NCBI GenBank assembly: GCA_947168395.1
Contig: CAMVLT010000003.1
Span: 1-64,000 of the forward strand
Origin: an uncultured Prevotellaceae bacterium
GTDB lineage: Bacteria > Bacteroidota > Bacteroidia > Bacteroidales > Bacteroidaceae
Length of the DNA: 64,000 bases
Direction: 5' to 3'
The translations under genes were made by a program, and so were the position numbers. A model generated the notes under the pieces. The model saw only the letters and a program-made list of their open reading frames with translations, made no database searches and was not told the origin of the DNA. This document shows positions 27,246-35,792 of the stretch, in pieces (the first letter of the stretch is position 1; each line of letters starts with the position of its first letter).

Positions 27246-27300
27246 AGCAAAAGAACATCCGCAAGCGACTGTAGTAACAGCTTCTTGCGGACGTTCTAAG
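27246..27300 (-). terminator. Terminator of tRNA-Arg
   Basis: On the minus strand AGAACGTCCGCAAG and CTTGCGGATGTTCT form a 14-base stem with one G-U pair, followed by TTTT. Confidence 0.85.
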
Positions 27301-27374
27301 TGATTCCGGCGGGATTCAAACCCACAACCTTCTGATCCGTAGTCAGATGCTCTATTCAATTGAGCTACGGAACC
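27301..27374 (-). tRNA. tRNA-Arg (ACG)
   Basis: On the minus strand GGTTCCG pairs with CGGAATC (one G-U). The anticodon stem TCTGA/TCAGA encloses the loop CTACGGA with anticodon ACG, which is expected to be edited to ICG. The T arm has GGTTTGAATCCC. The discriminator is A and the CCA end is not encoded. Confidence 0.95.
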
Positions 27375-27396
27375 TCCGTTTTCTGATTTGCGGTTG

Positions 27397-27428
27397 CAAA
27401 GGTACGGACTTTTTCTGAACTGACCAAA
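27397..27428 (-). promoter_or_regulatory. tRNA-Arg promoter
   Basis: On the minus strand TTTG (plus 27425-27428), 20 bases, and TACCTTTG (plus 27397-27404) form a perfect promoter, about 22 bases before the tRNA. Confidence 0.85.
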
Positions 27429-27494
27429 TTTTTCTGCAACTTTTTTTGAAAAAGTGCGCTTTTCCCCATAATTCTTTGTATATTTGCACCCGTT

Positions 27495-28703
27495 ATGAAG
27501 AAAATGGCACTCATTATACTCACCATTGCTGCACTTTTTGCATCGGCAAGCACAATGCATGAAGAGCTGAAATACTACTTCGACCGCCATAACGTGCAGG
27601 ACGAGGGCTACGAAATGGTGGCTAATTATGCGCAATATGGTGACACGTTGTTGACCAAACTGCCCGCCAAGCCACTCCAACTGCTGAACATCGGCCACTG
27701 GAAGGGCATAGTCAGAAAAGGAACAGGCATGGAGCGCGACTCGCTGGGGCGAATCATCATAGGCAATTACGAGGCCGACAGTCTGACAAACGGGCTGAGG
27801 GCCGACACGGCAGGCGTCTACTCGGGTGACTTCGCCCGTGGGATGGCCAACGGTCATGGTGCCTATCTGACCGAGGAAGGCGTCTACTACGAAGGCAAAT
27901 GGAAAGACGATCAGCGCAACGGCTTCGGATTCTCCGTGTCGCCGTTCAGCCACGTCCGAGCTGGCGAATGGAAACAGGACAAATATCTGGGGGAACGCAT
28001 GTGCTACACCAGTGAGCGCATCTACGGCATCGACATTTCCCGGTACCAGCACGGCACGGGGCGCAAGAAGTATTCCATCCTGTGGGACAGGCTGCGCATA
28101 TCGTATTTAGGCAAGAATCAGATGAATGCTGCGGGAGTGGTGGATTATCCTGTATCCTTCGTCTTCATCAAATCCACCGAGAGCACCAATATCCGCAACC
28201 CCTATTATGCACAGGACTACCTGAAAGCCCGTCAGTGGGGCATTCCCATCGGGGCTTACCACTTTTTCTCGTGCAAGATGTCGGGTAGTGCCCAGGCGCA
28301 GTTCTTTCTGAACAACACGCTGTTCCGCCGTGGCGACCTGCCTCCCGTTCTCGACGTGGAGCCTTCGCACAGCCAGATTGAGGCAATGGGCGGACCGGCC
28401 GTGCTGTTCCGCAACGTCAGGGCCTGGCTTTCCGCTGTCGAGCGGCGTACCGGCGTGAAGCCCATCCTCTACATCAGCCAGTCGTTCGTCAACCGTTATC
28501 TGCCAGAGGCACCCGACCTGAAACGTGACTACCAGGTATGGATAGCCCGCTACGGCGAGTACAAGCCCGACGTGAAATTGGCCGTCTGGCAGCTGTCGCC
28601 CAACGGCCGCGTTTCAGGCATACACGGTGAGGTGGACATCAACGTCTTCAACGGTTACCACACACAATGGGAGGAATTCTTAGAGACGATGACGTTGAAG
28701 TGA
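27495..28703 (+). CDS. Secreted GH25 lysozyme-like protein with MORN repeats
   Basis: The 402-residue protein has a signal peptide (MKKMALIILTIAALFASAS). Residues about 107-165 carry MORN-type repeats (YSGDFARGMANGHGAYL, YYEGKWKDDQRNGFGFS). From about 178 a GH25 muramidase domain follows: GIDISRYQ with Asp180, FVFIKSTES, GAYHFFS, LDVEPS with Asp287 and Glu289 as the catalytic pair, and VWQLSPNGRVSGIHGEVDIN. GH25 enzymes cut the MurNAc-GlcNAc bond of peptidoglycan. The active residues are present, so it should be catalytic. MORN repeats fused to a muramidase could place the enzyme on a membrane or glycan surface. TATATTTG at 27479-27486 is the likely -7 element. Confidence 0.88.
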   Translation: MKKMALIILTIAALFASASTMHEELKYYFDRHNVQDEGYEMVANYAQYGDTLLTKLPAKPLQLLNIGHWKGIVRKGTGMERDSLGRIIIGNYEADSLTNGLRADTAGVYSGDFARGMANGHGAYLTEEGVYYEGKWKDDQRNGFGFSVSPFSHVRAGEWKQDKYLGERMCYTSERIYGIDISRYQHGTGRKKYSILWDRLRISYLGKNQMNAAGVVDYPVSFVFIKSTESTNIRNPYYAQDYLKARQWGIPIGAYHFFSCKMSGSAQAQFFLNNTLFRRGDLPPVLDVEPSHSQIEAMGGPAVLFRNVRAWLSAVERRTGVKPILYISQSFVNRYLPEAPDLKRDYQVWIARYGEYKPDVKLAVWQLSPNGRVSGIHGEVDINVFNGYHTQWEEFLETMTLK

Positions 28704-28714
28704 GAAATGAGAGG

Positions 28715-29308
28715 TCAGAAAACAAATTTCAGGGACGCATAGAACTGAACGGCCACGACGTAAAGGATGAAAAGCGGGGCAGCCTGCTGAATGCCGTAAG
28801 CCAACGAAGCAATGACATCGGCAAAAGAAGAAAAGCGTCCTGACGCCCAACCGTAGACAGCAGAGGCAAGCAACACCCCGAACGATACGATTGGCACCAA
28901 AGCCCGGCTGAAAGGCGACGGGAACAGCTGACCCGTAGCAGAGAGAAGCACGGCATGGGGCACAACGGTGAGTGCCAGGATGGCAAGGACATAGAGAACC
29001 ACGATGCCAACCGTCGTGCGCAAAGCCATGCGATGACGATAAGTGAGAAGTGAGGGGTGAGAAGTGAGAGGTGAGAGAATGCCACTCTGCCACAGACACC
29101 CTCCGGCCATTGCCAACAGCAACAGCCATACCAGCCAGGGAGAAGCCAACATAGCCGAGAAGCTGCCGAAGAACCAGCGGATGCCCTCCGACGAAAGGAG
29201 CGAATGAACATGCTCGGTCATCGTGGCAGAGAGTATCCACGACAAAAGCACCAACAGCACCTCGGCCCAAGCCAGCGTACTGACCAGATATGAAAACAGT
29301 CTCCTCAT
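28715..29308 (-). CDS. Membrane protein with AbgT-like N-terminus, short
   Basis: The 197-residue protein has about five hydrophobic segments. The part HSLLSSEGIRWFFGSFSAML followed by a hydrophobic stretch recalls the start of AbgT-type transporters (aminobenzoyl-glutamate/antimetabolite efflux), which are about 500 residues, so this would be a distant or reduced relative. Two other frames on the same strand are open, but this one has the membrane pattern and the longest start. Residues about 77-90 (LSPLTSHPSLLTYRH) are encoded by a GTGAG-rich repeat (29042-29077), probably an in-frame duplication. The gene ends 11 bases from the convergent GH25 gene. Confidence 0.6.
   Translation of the reverse strand: MRRLFSYLVSTLAWAEVLLVLLSWILSATMTEHVHSLLSSEGIRWFFGSFSAMLASPWLVWLLLLAMAGGCLWQSGILSPLTSHPSLLTYRHRMALRTTVGIVVLYVLAILALTVVPHAVLLSATGQLFPSPFSRALVPIVSFGVLLASAVYGWASGRFSSFADVIASLAYGIQQAAPLFILYVVAVQFYASLKFVF
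29042..29077. repeat. GAAGTGAG-type short repeat inside a membrane-protein gene
   Basis: The plus strand reads AAGTGAGAAGTGAGGGG, then TGAGAAGTGAGAGGTGAGAG. A shorter relative, GAAGTGAGAAATGAGAGG, is at 28697-28714, at the end of the same gene. Confidence 0.75.
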
Positions 29309-29319
29309 CCCCTCAGCAC

Positions 29320-30039
29320 TTAACTTTCGTCGGCCTCCAAGTTCTCAATGTCAAGAATCTGTAGTTCCAAAGCCCTGACGACAAGACGGGTAGCATTGAC
29401 ACCAGTCGTTCCCTCGGGGAACAGCTTCTTCATGAGGTCGGCCTGCCGTTTCTCCAAACTCTTCACGCCGAAAGGCATGCCGCGCAATCCTGTAATCTGC
29501 TCCTTGGTGTAACCCAAGGCCAGATGGCGCAGGAAACGCTCGTCGTACTCGTCAATCTCGTAGTTAATGAGTGCCTCCTGCTTGGCTAACTGCGCACCGA
29601 CAGCCCGTTTGAAACGCTCAACAATCTTCTTCAGAATGGGTTCGTTGAAGACCAGCTGTTTGCCGTCCATGACACTCTGCACGTCATGACGGGTCAGAAG
29701 TTCGCCCGTCTTGAGGATGATGCCGTCGGCACCAGCATCAAGGACGTCGACCCACAGTTTCTCGTTCAGTATCTCGCCGGTGAATATCAGCACCTTCACG
29801 CCGGGATGCATCTCCTTGGTAGAACGGCATATCTCTACACCGATGGTCGTTGAGCCGCCCAGCCCGAGGTCGAGCAGGAGCAAGTCGGGAAGTCCCTGCT
29901 TCAACAGTCGCCAATACTCGGCCTCGTTGGTAGCCGTTCCAATGACTTCAGCTTCAGGTATATCAGTACGGATAATACCCAGTGTGCCCTTCAGTTCGAG
30001 GGGCACGTCTTCAACTATGATTACTTTGAACTTTTCCAT
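29320..30039 (-). CDS. Response regulator with NarL-like output domain
   Basis: The 239-residue protein has an N-terminal receiver: acidic pocket VEDVP (Glu10, Asp11), phospho-acceptor Asp57 in LLLLDLGLGG, Thr87 and Lys110 in ILKTGEL. The C-terminal part (about 168-225: LALGYTKEQITGLRGM, VKSLEKRQADLMKKLFPE) has the spacing of a LuxR/NarL helix-turn-helix, though diverged. Its first 29 bases overlap the end of the kinase gene, so the two are translationally coupled and form a two-component pair. Targets are unknown. Confidence 0.85.
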   Translation of the reverse strand: MEKFKVIIVEDVPLELKGTLGIIRTDIPEAEVIGTATNEAEYWRLLKQGLPDLLLLDLGLGGSTTIGVEICRSTKEMHPGVKVLIFTGEILNEKLWVDVLDAGADGIILKTGELLTRHDVQSVMDGKQLVFNEPILKKIVERFKRAVGAQLAKQEALINYEIDEYDERFLRHLALGYTKEQITGLRGMPFGVKSLEKRQADLMKKLFPEGTTGVNATRLVVRALELQILDIENLEADES

Positions 30040-33000
30040 AAGCGGGTAATATAATTATGATTCTTTTTTCGTCGTTCTGCACTTCCTCCCTGATGCTGCA
30101 AGCCCTCCGGTTGGTGGCCTCACCATGGTCACGCACAATCTGACGGCACAGCAGCTGGTCGATGGCTGAGAGCTGTGGGCTCTGGGGGGAAAGGTGGGAG
30201 GTGACCTCAATGTATTTCTTGTCAAGGGGAGCAAAGGACATGTCAACAGGCTTCTGCTTCTTCAGGATTTCGAAGAGATAGCGGACAAGGGCCTCGTCCC
30301 CAAGTATTCCGTGTTGAAGTGGCTGCAGGTGCAACTTGACCCGCTCCACTTGGCTCATAGCCTGCTGGCTGAGCAGGTTGTAGAGTTCACGGTAGTAGCC
30401 TACCACCTCGCTAACCGACTCCATGTCGCCCTGGTCAATCAGCTGACGGATGCGTGAGGGATAATACATTGTCTCGTGCTTCAGAGTTGACAGGCAGTTG
30501 TCCAGCACGGAGTTTGACACATGGAGGTTGGCCAATTCCAATTCTGTCTTCCGCAGCTCATCGTCGAGCAGTTCCAAGTCGTCACGCCGCTGGCGCTCAG
30601 CCTTGAAACGGGCATTGAGGCGAGGCCGCAGATAATAGAAATAGTAGGCTGGTAAGATAGCCAGCAACGCCAGAATCAGCAGCACCACCGCTATCATGCG
30701 GTTGGAACGTGTCTGCTGCATGGTGCGGCAGTAATCAGCCAGCGTAGCATCGGCCGACAACTCCTTGAACAGCTGAGTATAGATGCGGTTGTTGTAGGTA
30801 TAGAGCTGCCACTGGTGAAGGGCCAACGCAGCCACCGCACTCTCATTGCGTATGTCGAGGATGACGTTGTAGTTGGTCTGCAACGAGTCATGCAACCACA
30901 GGATCTCCGGTGGAGTCAGCGATATGTCACCTTCGCGCAGCATCAGTGTCTCACCCTGAGGACGCTGGGAAAGGTAGTGTTCGTTGATACACTCCCGGCA
31001 TGAGTCGGCAAATAGCAGCGTACGTTCGTAAGTACCATTGATATTCGAGAAATAGGCAGAGTCGGCATAGACGGCTGCACGAGACAGCGGAGTGGCCGCA
31101 GAAGCGGACAACGAGACCATGAAGTTCATGAGAAGGCCAATGAAAGCCATGAGTTTTCCTTTAGGGAGACGGAAGAAGAAGCGGCTTCCCCTACCCTGCT
31201 CGCTCTCTGCCTGCAAGGTGCAGACGCTAAACAGCTGGCTCAGTTTGCGGTACTTCTCAATGATACCCTTGCAGTTAAGCAGGCCAAATCCGTGCGTGGT
31301 CAACTGATGGTCAAAGACGTGGGCCAACTGCTGACTGTCCATGCCGATGCCTGTGTCCTTGACCGACACCTCCACATAGTCGGAAGCCTCAGTGGCATAG
31401 ATGCTAACCTCTCCCTCGGTGGTGAACTTGCGAGCATTGTCGGCCAGAGTGTTGAGCATAAAGAGGGTCAAGATACGGTCGGCCTTGACCACAGCCGTCG
31501 TAGGATTCACGTTCAGGGCAATATGCTTCATCTCAAAACTCTTGCGGCTATGCGACACCATATCGAAGAGTGGTTGCAGAGCGAAACTCTCAATATGTAG
31601 GCTTAACTGCCCTTGATGCAACTGAATCCACTGCGTCAGCAGATCATTATCAGCCTCTATCTGTTCGGTAAGTTCACGGATATAGTCCTTGTCGCCATCA
31701 CGCTGCACCTCGTGTACCATACGGTCGATAAGCGGCAGCAGACTGTTGACCAATGAAATCTTAGCACGCTGTTCCAGGTGACGACGCTCACCCTCCTCAA
31801 TATGCAGACGGTTGACCGCCAGCTGTTCGCGGTGTTCCTCTATCTGTTCGTCAAGTGGGCTCTCATGATTCTGATGGCGGCTCAGATAACGGAAGAACCA
31901 CAACAGGAAAACCAGTAGCACGATGGCTGCACAGACCGCTGCCATAATCCAGTTGAGCTGGGTGACTGCACGGTCGAGCTGGTCGGCTCGGGCTTCCAAC
32001 TGGCGGTCTTGTCGGGTCTGCTCCTGCAGATCGAGGTAGAGGTTACGGTTGTTGTCGCTGGCAGCTTTCTCGTCAATGGCTGCGTATGCCACGCTGAGCT
32101 GTTCGCGGATGCTGGCTACCAGGTCGGGGGCCTGCAGGATGGCAGAATCGGACAAGGCCAGATGCAGGTTCTCCAGTGCCCGTTCATTGTCGCCCACAGC
32201 ACGATAGCAGGAGGCCAGGGTGCGGTAGGCACCAGCTATCTGGTAGACGTCGCCATAATGCTGGAAAATGTACAAGGCTTCCTCTGCCAGCCAGACGGGC
32301 AACTGGTCATAGTTGATGCCCATGGGGTTAATCAGCTGCATACCCGGTATGTTTTCGGCCATCAACTGGTCAAACACGTCGGGTACTGTCAGGTGCTCAG
32401 CCAACGCCTCCAATGCGTTAGCTGTGAAATAGGGGTAATGGTTACGCTCGGCTATCTGCAGGCAACGCAACAGGTGATCGAACTCCTGCTGGGTGACGTC
32501 GTGCTGGGTGCCCTCTGTAATGATGCCACCCGCTCCTATGTTGTAGAGATAGTTCAGGAACTGGGCCGTGTCCTGCTTCACATTCTCAGGTGTCTGCATC
32601 AAGGCATCAATGCTCTGCTGCTCCAGTCCTATATAATAATAATAGGTGGAACTGACGATGGCCAGTTCCGATTCGGCATAGAGCAACCGCTGTTGCTGGC
32701 GCTCTGTTAGCAGCTGGCGTTCCTCGTTGATGCGTCGCAGGGCTTCCCTAGCCCTTTCGCTGTAGTCATAGAACTCACGGTTATGGGAGCAGCGCTGACA
32801 CAAGCGCATCTGCTGCACGTCAGCCACCAGCAGTTCCAACTGGTTGTCGGTAATCGACGGGATGGAGTCGAGCAGTTGTCGGGCCTCGTCATAATGCATG
32901 CGGATGATGCTCACGAAGGCCAGATGATTTAGGGCCTCAGCCTTGCCGTCGCCATAGCGTGCCGACTGCTCAGCAGCCTGGCGGGCAAAGTGTGCGGTGG

Positions 33001-33130
33001 AATCAAGTGAACGGTAATGATAGGCGTATGAAAGTGAATTCAGCTTGTCCACCGCTTGCCTATCGGACGGTGAACAAGCCGAAAATACAAGTATTGAGAT
33101 GACAAGCTTAAGCGCGTGCCTTAGCCACAT
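30011..33130 (-). CDS. Two-module sensor kinase-like protein with internal ATPase domain
   Basis: The protein is 1039 residues from the ATG at 33130. It starts with a lipoprotein-like signal ([11 protein letters not shown]). Then come a TPR-rich periplasmic region (about 25-390), a membrane helix (about 394-417), a cytoplasmic helical part with [12 protein letters not shown], and a histidine-kinase ATPase (N box LADNARKFT about 565, G1 DTGIGM about 596, G2 [10 protein letters not shown] about 617). Unusually, a second hydrophobic segment (about 662-680, ending SASA), a second periplasmic region, a third helix (about 812-834) and a new cytoplasmic domain with an H-box-like [12 protein letters not shown] follow. 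It recalls Bacteroidales DUF5112/DUF5113 proteins (from memory). It overlaps kdgA by 23 bases and the regulator by 29. Confidence 0.78.
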   Translation of the reverse strand: MWLRHALKLVISILVFSACSPSDRQAVDKLNSLSYAYHYRSLDSTAHFARQAAEQSARYGDGKAEALNHLAFVSIIRMHYDEARQLLDSIPSITDNQLELLVADVQQMRLCQRCSHNREFYDYSERAREALRRINEERQLLTERQQQRLLYAESELAIVSSTYYYYIGLEQQSIDALMQTPENVKQDTAQFLNYLYNIGAGGIITEGTQHDVTQQEFDHLLRCLQIAERNHYPYFTANALEALAEHLTVPDVFDQLMAENIPGMQLINPMGINYDQLPVWLAEEALYIFQHYGDVYQIAGAYRTLASCYRAVGDNERALENLHLALSDSAILQAPDLVASIREQLSVAYAAIDEKAASDNNRNLYLDLQEQTRQDRQLEARADQLDRAVTQLNWIMAAVCAAIVLLVFLLWFFRYLSRHQNHESPLDEQIEEHREQLAVNRLHIEEGERRHLEQRAKISLVNSLLPLIDRMVHEVQRDGDKDYIRELTEQIEADNDLLTQWIQLHQGQLSLHIESFALQPLFDMVSHSRKSFEMKHIALNVNPTTAVVKADRILTLFMLNTLADNARKFTTEGEVSIYATEASDYVEVSVKDTGIGMDSQQLAHVFDHQLTTHGFGLLNCKGIIEKYRKLSQLFSVCTLQAESEQGRGSRFFFRLPKGKLMAFIGLLMNFMVSLSASAATPLSRAAVYADSAYFSNINGTYERTLLFADSCRECINEHYLSQRPQGETLMLREGDISLTPPEILWLHDSLQTNYNVILDIRNESAVAALALHQWQLYTYNNRIYTQLFKELSADATLADYCRTMQQTRSNRMIAVVLLILALLAILPAYYFYYLRPRLNARFKAERQRRDDLELLDDELRKTELELANLHVSNSVLDNCLSTLKHETMYYPSRIRQLIDQGDMESVSEVVGYYRELYNLLSQQAMSQVERVKLHLQPLQHGILGDEALVRYLFEILKKQKPVDMSFAPLDKKYIEVTSHLSPQSPQLSAIDQLLCRQIVRDHGEATNRRACSIREEVQNDEKRIIIILPAYGKVQSNHS

Positions 33131-33776
33131 ATCCAAGTGCCTCCTTGCACTTGTCGGTGACATACTGCCAGTCGCCGGCCTTCACCTTGTCGGAGGGGAA
33201 CAGTTTCGAGCCCATGCCGACGCAGAAGACACCAGCCTTGAACCACTTCGTCAGGTTCTCCTCGTCGGGAGAGACACCACCCGTGACCATAATCTTTGAC
33301 CAGGGCATCGGAGCCTTCAGGCCCTTCACCATGTTAGGACCAACCACGTCGCCAGGGAACACCTTTGTCAGGTCGCAACCCAACTCCTGAGCCTTACCAA
33401 TCTCAGAGACCGTCATGCAGCCAGGGCAGTAGGGAATGAGACGACGGTTGCACACGGGGGCAATGTCGGGGTTGAACAGCGGACCCACCACGAAGTTGGC
33501 TCCCAACTGGATGTAGAGGGATGCTGTAGGAGCGTCAACCACACTACCGATACCCAATGCCAGTTCGGGGCATTCCTTGTCGGCCCACTTCACCAGTTCG
33601 CCAAACACTTCCTGGGCGAAGTCACCACGATTAGTAAACTCGAACGCACGGACACCGCCTTCGTAGCAGGCCTTCACCACGTTCTTACATATCTCCAAGT
33701 CCTTGTGATAGAAGACGGGAACCATACCGGTATCCCCAATCTTCTTCAGTACAGCAATTTTATCAAACTTTGCCAT
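33108..33776 (-). CDS. kdgA: KDPG/KHG aldolase
   Basis: The 222-residue class I aldolase splits 2-keto-3-deoxy-6-phosphogluconate to pyruvate and glyceraldehyde 3-phosphate in the Entner-Doudoroff/uronate route. The Schiff-base lysine is Lys138 in DLTKVFPGD and the catalytic Glu is Glu46 in [18 protein letters not shown] and [13 protein letters not shown] are further family marks. It lies 27 bases after kdgK, whose product makes its substrate, and its last 23 bases contain the kinase start. Confidence 0.95.
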   Translation of the reverse strand: MAKFDKIAVLKKIGDTGMVPVFYHKDLEICKNVVKACYEGGVRAFEFTNRGDFAQEVFGELVKWADKECPELALGIGSVVDAPTASLYIQLGANFVVGPLFNPDIAPVCNRRLIPYCPGCMTVSEIGKAQELGCDLTKVFPGDVVGPNMVKGLKAPMPWSKIMVTGGVSPDEENLTKWFKAGVFCVGMGSKLFPSDKVKAGDWQYVTDKCKEALGYVAKARA

Positions 33777-33803
33777 GATAATACGGTATAACGTTATAAC
33801 AAA

Positions 33804-34826
33804 TTAGCGCTGTACACGTCCGTTAGCATTGCCACCAGCGAGGCTCTCCACCTCGTCAACACTCACTAAGTTGAAGTCGCCGTTGATGGTGTGCTTGAGG
33901 GCACTGGCAGCTACTGCAAACTCGAGGGCCTCGCCCTGCGTCTCCTTTGTCAGCAGACCATGAATCAAGCCGCCTGAGAACGAGTCGCCACCACCCACAC
34001 GGTCGATAATCGGGTTAATCTCGTAGCGCTTCGACTGGTAGAACTCCTTGCCATCGTAAATCAGGGCCTTCCAGCCGTTGAACGTGGCGCTGTAGCTCTC
34101 GCGGAGCGTGGAGACGACAAACTTGAAGCCGAACTCCTGCATCATCTGCTTGAAGATGCCCTCATAGCCGCTGGCATCGGTCTGGCCACCCTCTACATCT
34201 GCGTCGGGCTTGAAGCCGAGGCAAAGCTCAGCATCCTCCTCGTTACCGATGCAGACATCGACGTACTGCATCAAGGGGCGCATGATGCTGATGGCCTTCT
34301 CCGAGGTCCACAGCTTCTTGCGGAAGTTCAGGTCGACGCTGACCGTCACACCGTGACGCTTGGCAGCCTCGCAAGCGAGCTTGGTCAGTTCGGCAGCCTT
34401 GTCGCTGATAGCAGGTGTGATGCCACTCCAGTGGAACCAGGAAGCACCTTCCATAATCTTGTCGAAGTCGAAGTCGGCGGGAGTGGCCTCGGCGATGGAA
34501 GAGTGAGCACGGTCGTAGATGACCTTCGAAGGACGCATTGACGCACCCGTCTCAGCATAATACAGACCAACACGGTCGCCGCCACGGGCCACGAACTGGG
34601 TGTTCACGCCATAACGGCGCAGGGCGTTCACGGCAATCTGGCCAATCTCGTGCTTCGGCAGCTTCGACACAAAGTAAGCCTCGTGGCCGTAGTTGGCCAG
34701 CGAGATAGCCACGTTAGCTTCACCACCACCGGGGATGATGCGGAATGATTCACTCTGGATGAAACGGTCGTTTCCTTGCGGAGACAGGCGGAGCATTATC
34801 TCGCCCAATGTTACAATCTTTGCCAT
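33804..34826 (-). CDS. kdgK: 2-keto-3-deoxygluconate kinase (PfkB family)
   Basis: The 340-residue protein is a ribokinase-type sugar kinase. It has GEIMLRLSP at the start, the GGGEANVAISLANYG substrate loop, VDLNFRKKLW and the PfkB catalytic motif DRVGGGDSFSGGLIHG with the base Asp. The neighbouring kdgA and the absence of other PfkB partners make 2-keto-3-deoxygluconate the likely substrate, placing it in uronate (pectin, alginate or glucuronate) breakdown. It is the first gene of the operon that also holds the kinase and regulator. Confidence 0.92.
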   Translation of the reverse strand: MAKIVTLGEIMLRLSPQGNDRFIQSESFRIIPGGGEANVAISLANYGHEAYFVSKLPKHEIGQIAVNALRRYGVNTQFVARGGDRVGLYYAETGASMRPSKVIYDRAHSSIAEATPADFDFDKIMEGASWFHWSGITPAISDKAAELTKLACEAAKRHGVTVSVDLNFRKKLWTSEKAISIMRPLMQYVDVCIGNEEDAELCLGFKPDADVEGGQTDASGYEGIFKQMMQEFGFKFVVSTLRESYSATFNGWKALIYDGKEFYQSKRYEINPIIDRVGGGDSFSGGLIHGLLTKETQGEALEFAVAASALKHTINGDFNLVSVDEVESLAGGNANGRVQR

Positions 34827-34875
34827 TGTAGTTTGCTTTTAATTTTATGGATTGAGTATTTTTTGTTTGCAGCGA

Positions 34876-34907
34876 CAAAGATACGACCTTTTTTTGAAAC
34901 CGCCAAA
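34876..34907 (-). promoter_or_regulatory. kdgK operon promoter
   Basis: On the minus strand TTTG (plus 34904-34907), 20 bases and TATCTTTG (plus 34876-34883) match the consensus, with the extended form TTTGGCGGTTTCA. The leader is about 45 bases. Confidence 0.85.
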
Positions 34908-34968
34908 TAATAAGGGAGAAAAAAGCACATCAAACGTTTGCGTTAGTGTTCACAGGAGGGAAAGCAAA

Positions 34969-35056
34969 AGTTCCCACAGGGGGAACTCAGGGTTTAGGTA
35001 GGGTAAACCCAATGTTCCCATAGGGGGAACTTCCAGTTTACCCTAACCGCAGATTC
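34969..35056. repeat. 11-base-grid palindromic array, locus C
   Basis: Eight gapless 11-mers make four 22-base units. Three are clear palindromes: GTTCCCACAGGGGGAAC (34970-34986), GGTTTAGGTAGGGTAAACC (34991-35009) and GTTCCCATAGGGGGAAC (35014-35030); the fourth starts AGTTTACCCTA, as in loci A and B. It lies between the kdgK promoter and the vsr 3' end and links the GTTTAC and GTTCCC versions of the element. Confidence 0.85.
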
Positions 35057-35069
35057 CTGAGATTTACAC

Positions 35070-35624
35070 CTATGTTTGATTTGTGATATCTTCTGCTGCC
35101 ATTGGCATTTGCATTTTCTCTTCTTCCTGTTTCGGATAGGGTACGACTTTAGCCCGATGGTCTTGTAGCCAGATGTGATTTAGCGTGAAGGCTATCGACT
35201 CCAGCGTCTCTTCCCGCCTCGATGGTTTCAACTCACACTCCCATACCGTGATGCAGTGCCAGCCCATAGCCGCCAACTTCTTCTGCTCCTCCTTGTCCCG
35301 TTCCTTATTCCTACGAATCTTTGCCACCCAAAATTCCCGGTTGGTGTTAGGTATCTTACAACACGCAGAACTCTCAATGGTCAATGGTTCATGGTCAATA
35401 TTACATGAGATTCCGTGCCCGTGCCAGAAGCAACCATTTACAAAGATGCACGTTCGGTATTTCCTTAATACCAAGTCTGGATGTCCTGGCAGCCGCTTGT
35501 GGTTCAGCCTGTATCTGAATCCCCTCCTCCAGAGTCCACGGCGCACAATCAGCTCTGGCTTCGTATTCTTTGACCGAATTGACGCCATGTTTCTGCTTCG
35601 TTGCTGTGGGGTAAGTTTATCCAT
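35070..35624 (-). CDS. vsr: Very short patch repair endonuclease (Vsr), solitary
   Basis: The 184-residue protein nicks DNA 5' of T in T:G mismatches that arise by deamination of 5-methylcytosine. Family motifs are MASIRSKNTKPE, GHPDLVL with Asp50, FVNGCFWHGHGI (His68, His70), KIRRNKERD and ITVWECELK. Vsr genes usually sit beside a cytosine methyltransferase; none is visible here. Residues about 75-86 (NIDHEPLTIESS) are encoded by a repeat (CATTGACCATTGA and a diverged copy) inserted between the HGH and C parts of the active region. A C-terminal tail of about 35 residues is rich in Lys, Glu and Met. The catalytic residues remain, so activity is possible but not certain. Confidence 0.88.
   Translation of the reverse strand: MDKLTPQQRSRNMASIRSKNTKPELIVRRGLWRRGFRYRLNHKRLPGHPDLVLRKYRTCIFVNGCFWHGHGISCNIDHEPLTIESSACCKIPNTNREFWVAKIRRNKERDKEEQKKLAAMGWHCITVWECELKPSRREETLESIAFTLNHIWLQDHRAKVVPYPKQEEEKMQMPMAAEDITNQT
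35373..35399. repeat. ATGGTCAAT tandem repeat inside vsr
   Basis: The plus strand reads CTCAATGGTCAATGG then TTCATGGTCAAT, two to three copies of a 9- to 14-base unit. It accounts for the extra loop in the Vsr protein. Confidence 0.75.
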
Positions 35625-35745
35625 TGTTCAGGTGGTTTATCTTAATGCGGCGCGCAAATATAGGAAAAAAATCGGCACAAATCACCATTAATCATGTTTT
35701 TCTACATTATTTTACCAATAATTCACAAAAAATGCTGTTGTTTAG

Positions 35746-35777
35746 TTTGGCTGTTTCATGAGAAAACGCTACCTTTG
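35746..35777 (+). promoter_or_regulatory. Promoter of the eptA-like operon
   Basis: TTTG at 35746-35749, 20 bases and TACCTTTG at 35770-35777, with the extended TTTGGCTGTTTCA. The ATG follows 16 bases later. Confidence 0.85.
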
Positions 35778-35792
35778 CATCATAAATTAGAA

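Noticed and set aside
28680..29270. Alternative same-strand frame overlapping the membrane protein
   Set aside because: It would overlap the convergent GH25 gene and has a Cys/His/Ser-rich composition without membrane pattern; the frame at 28715-29308 is the better one.
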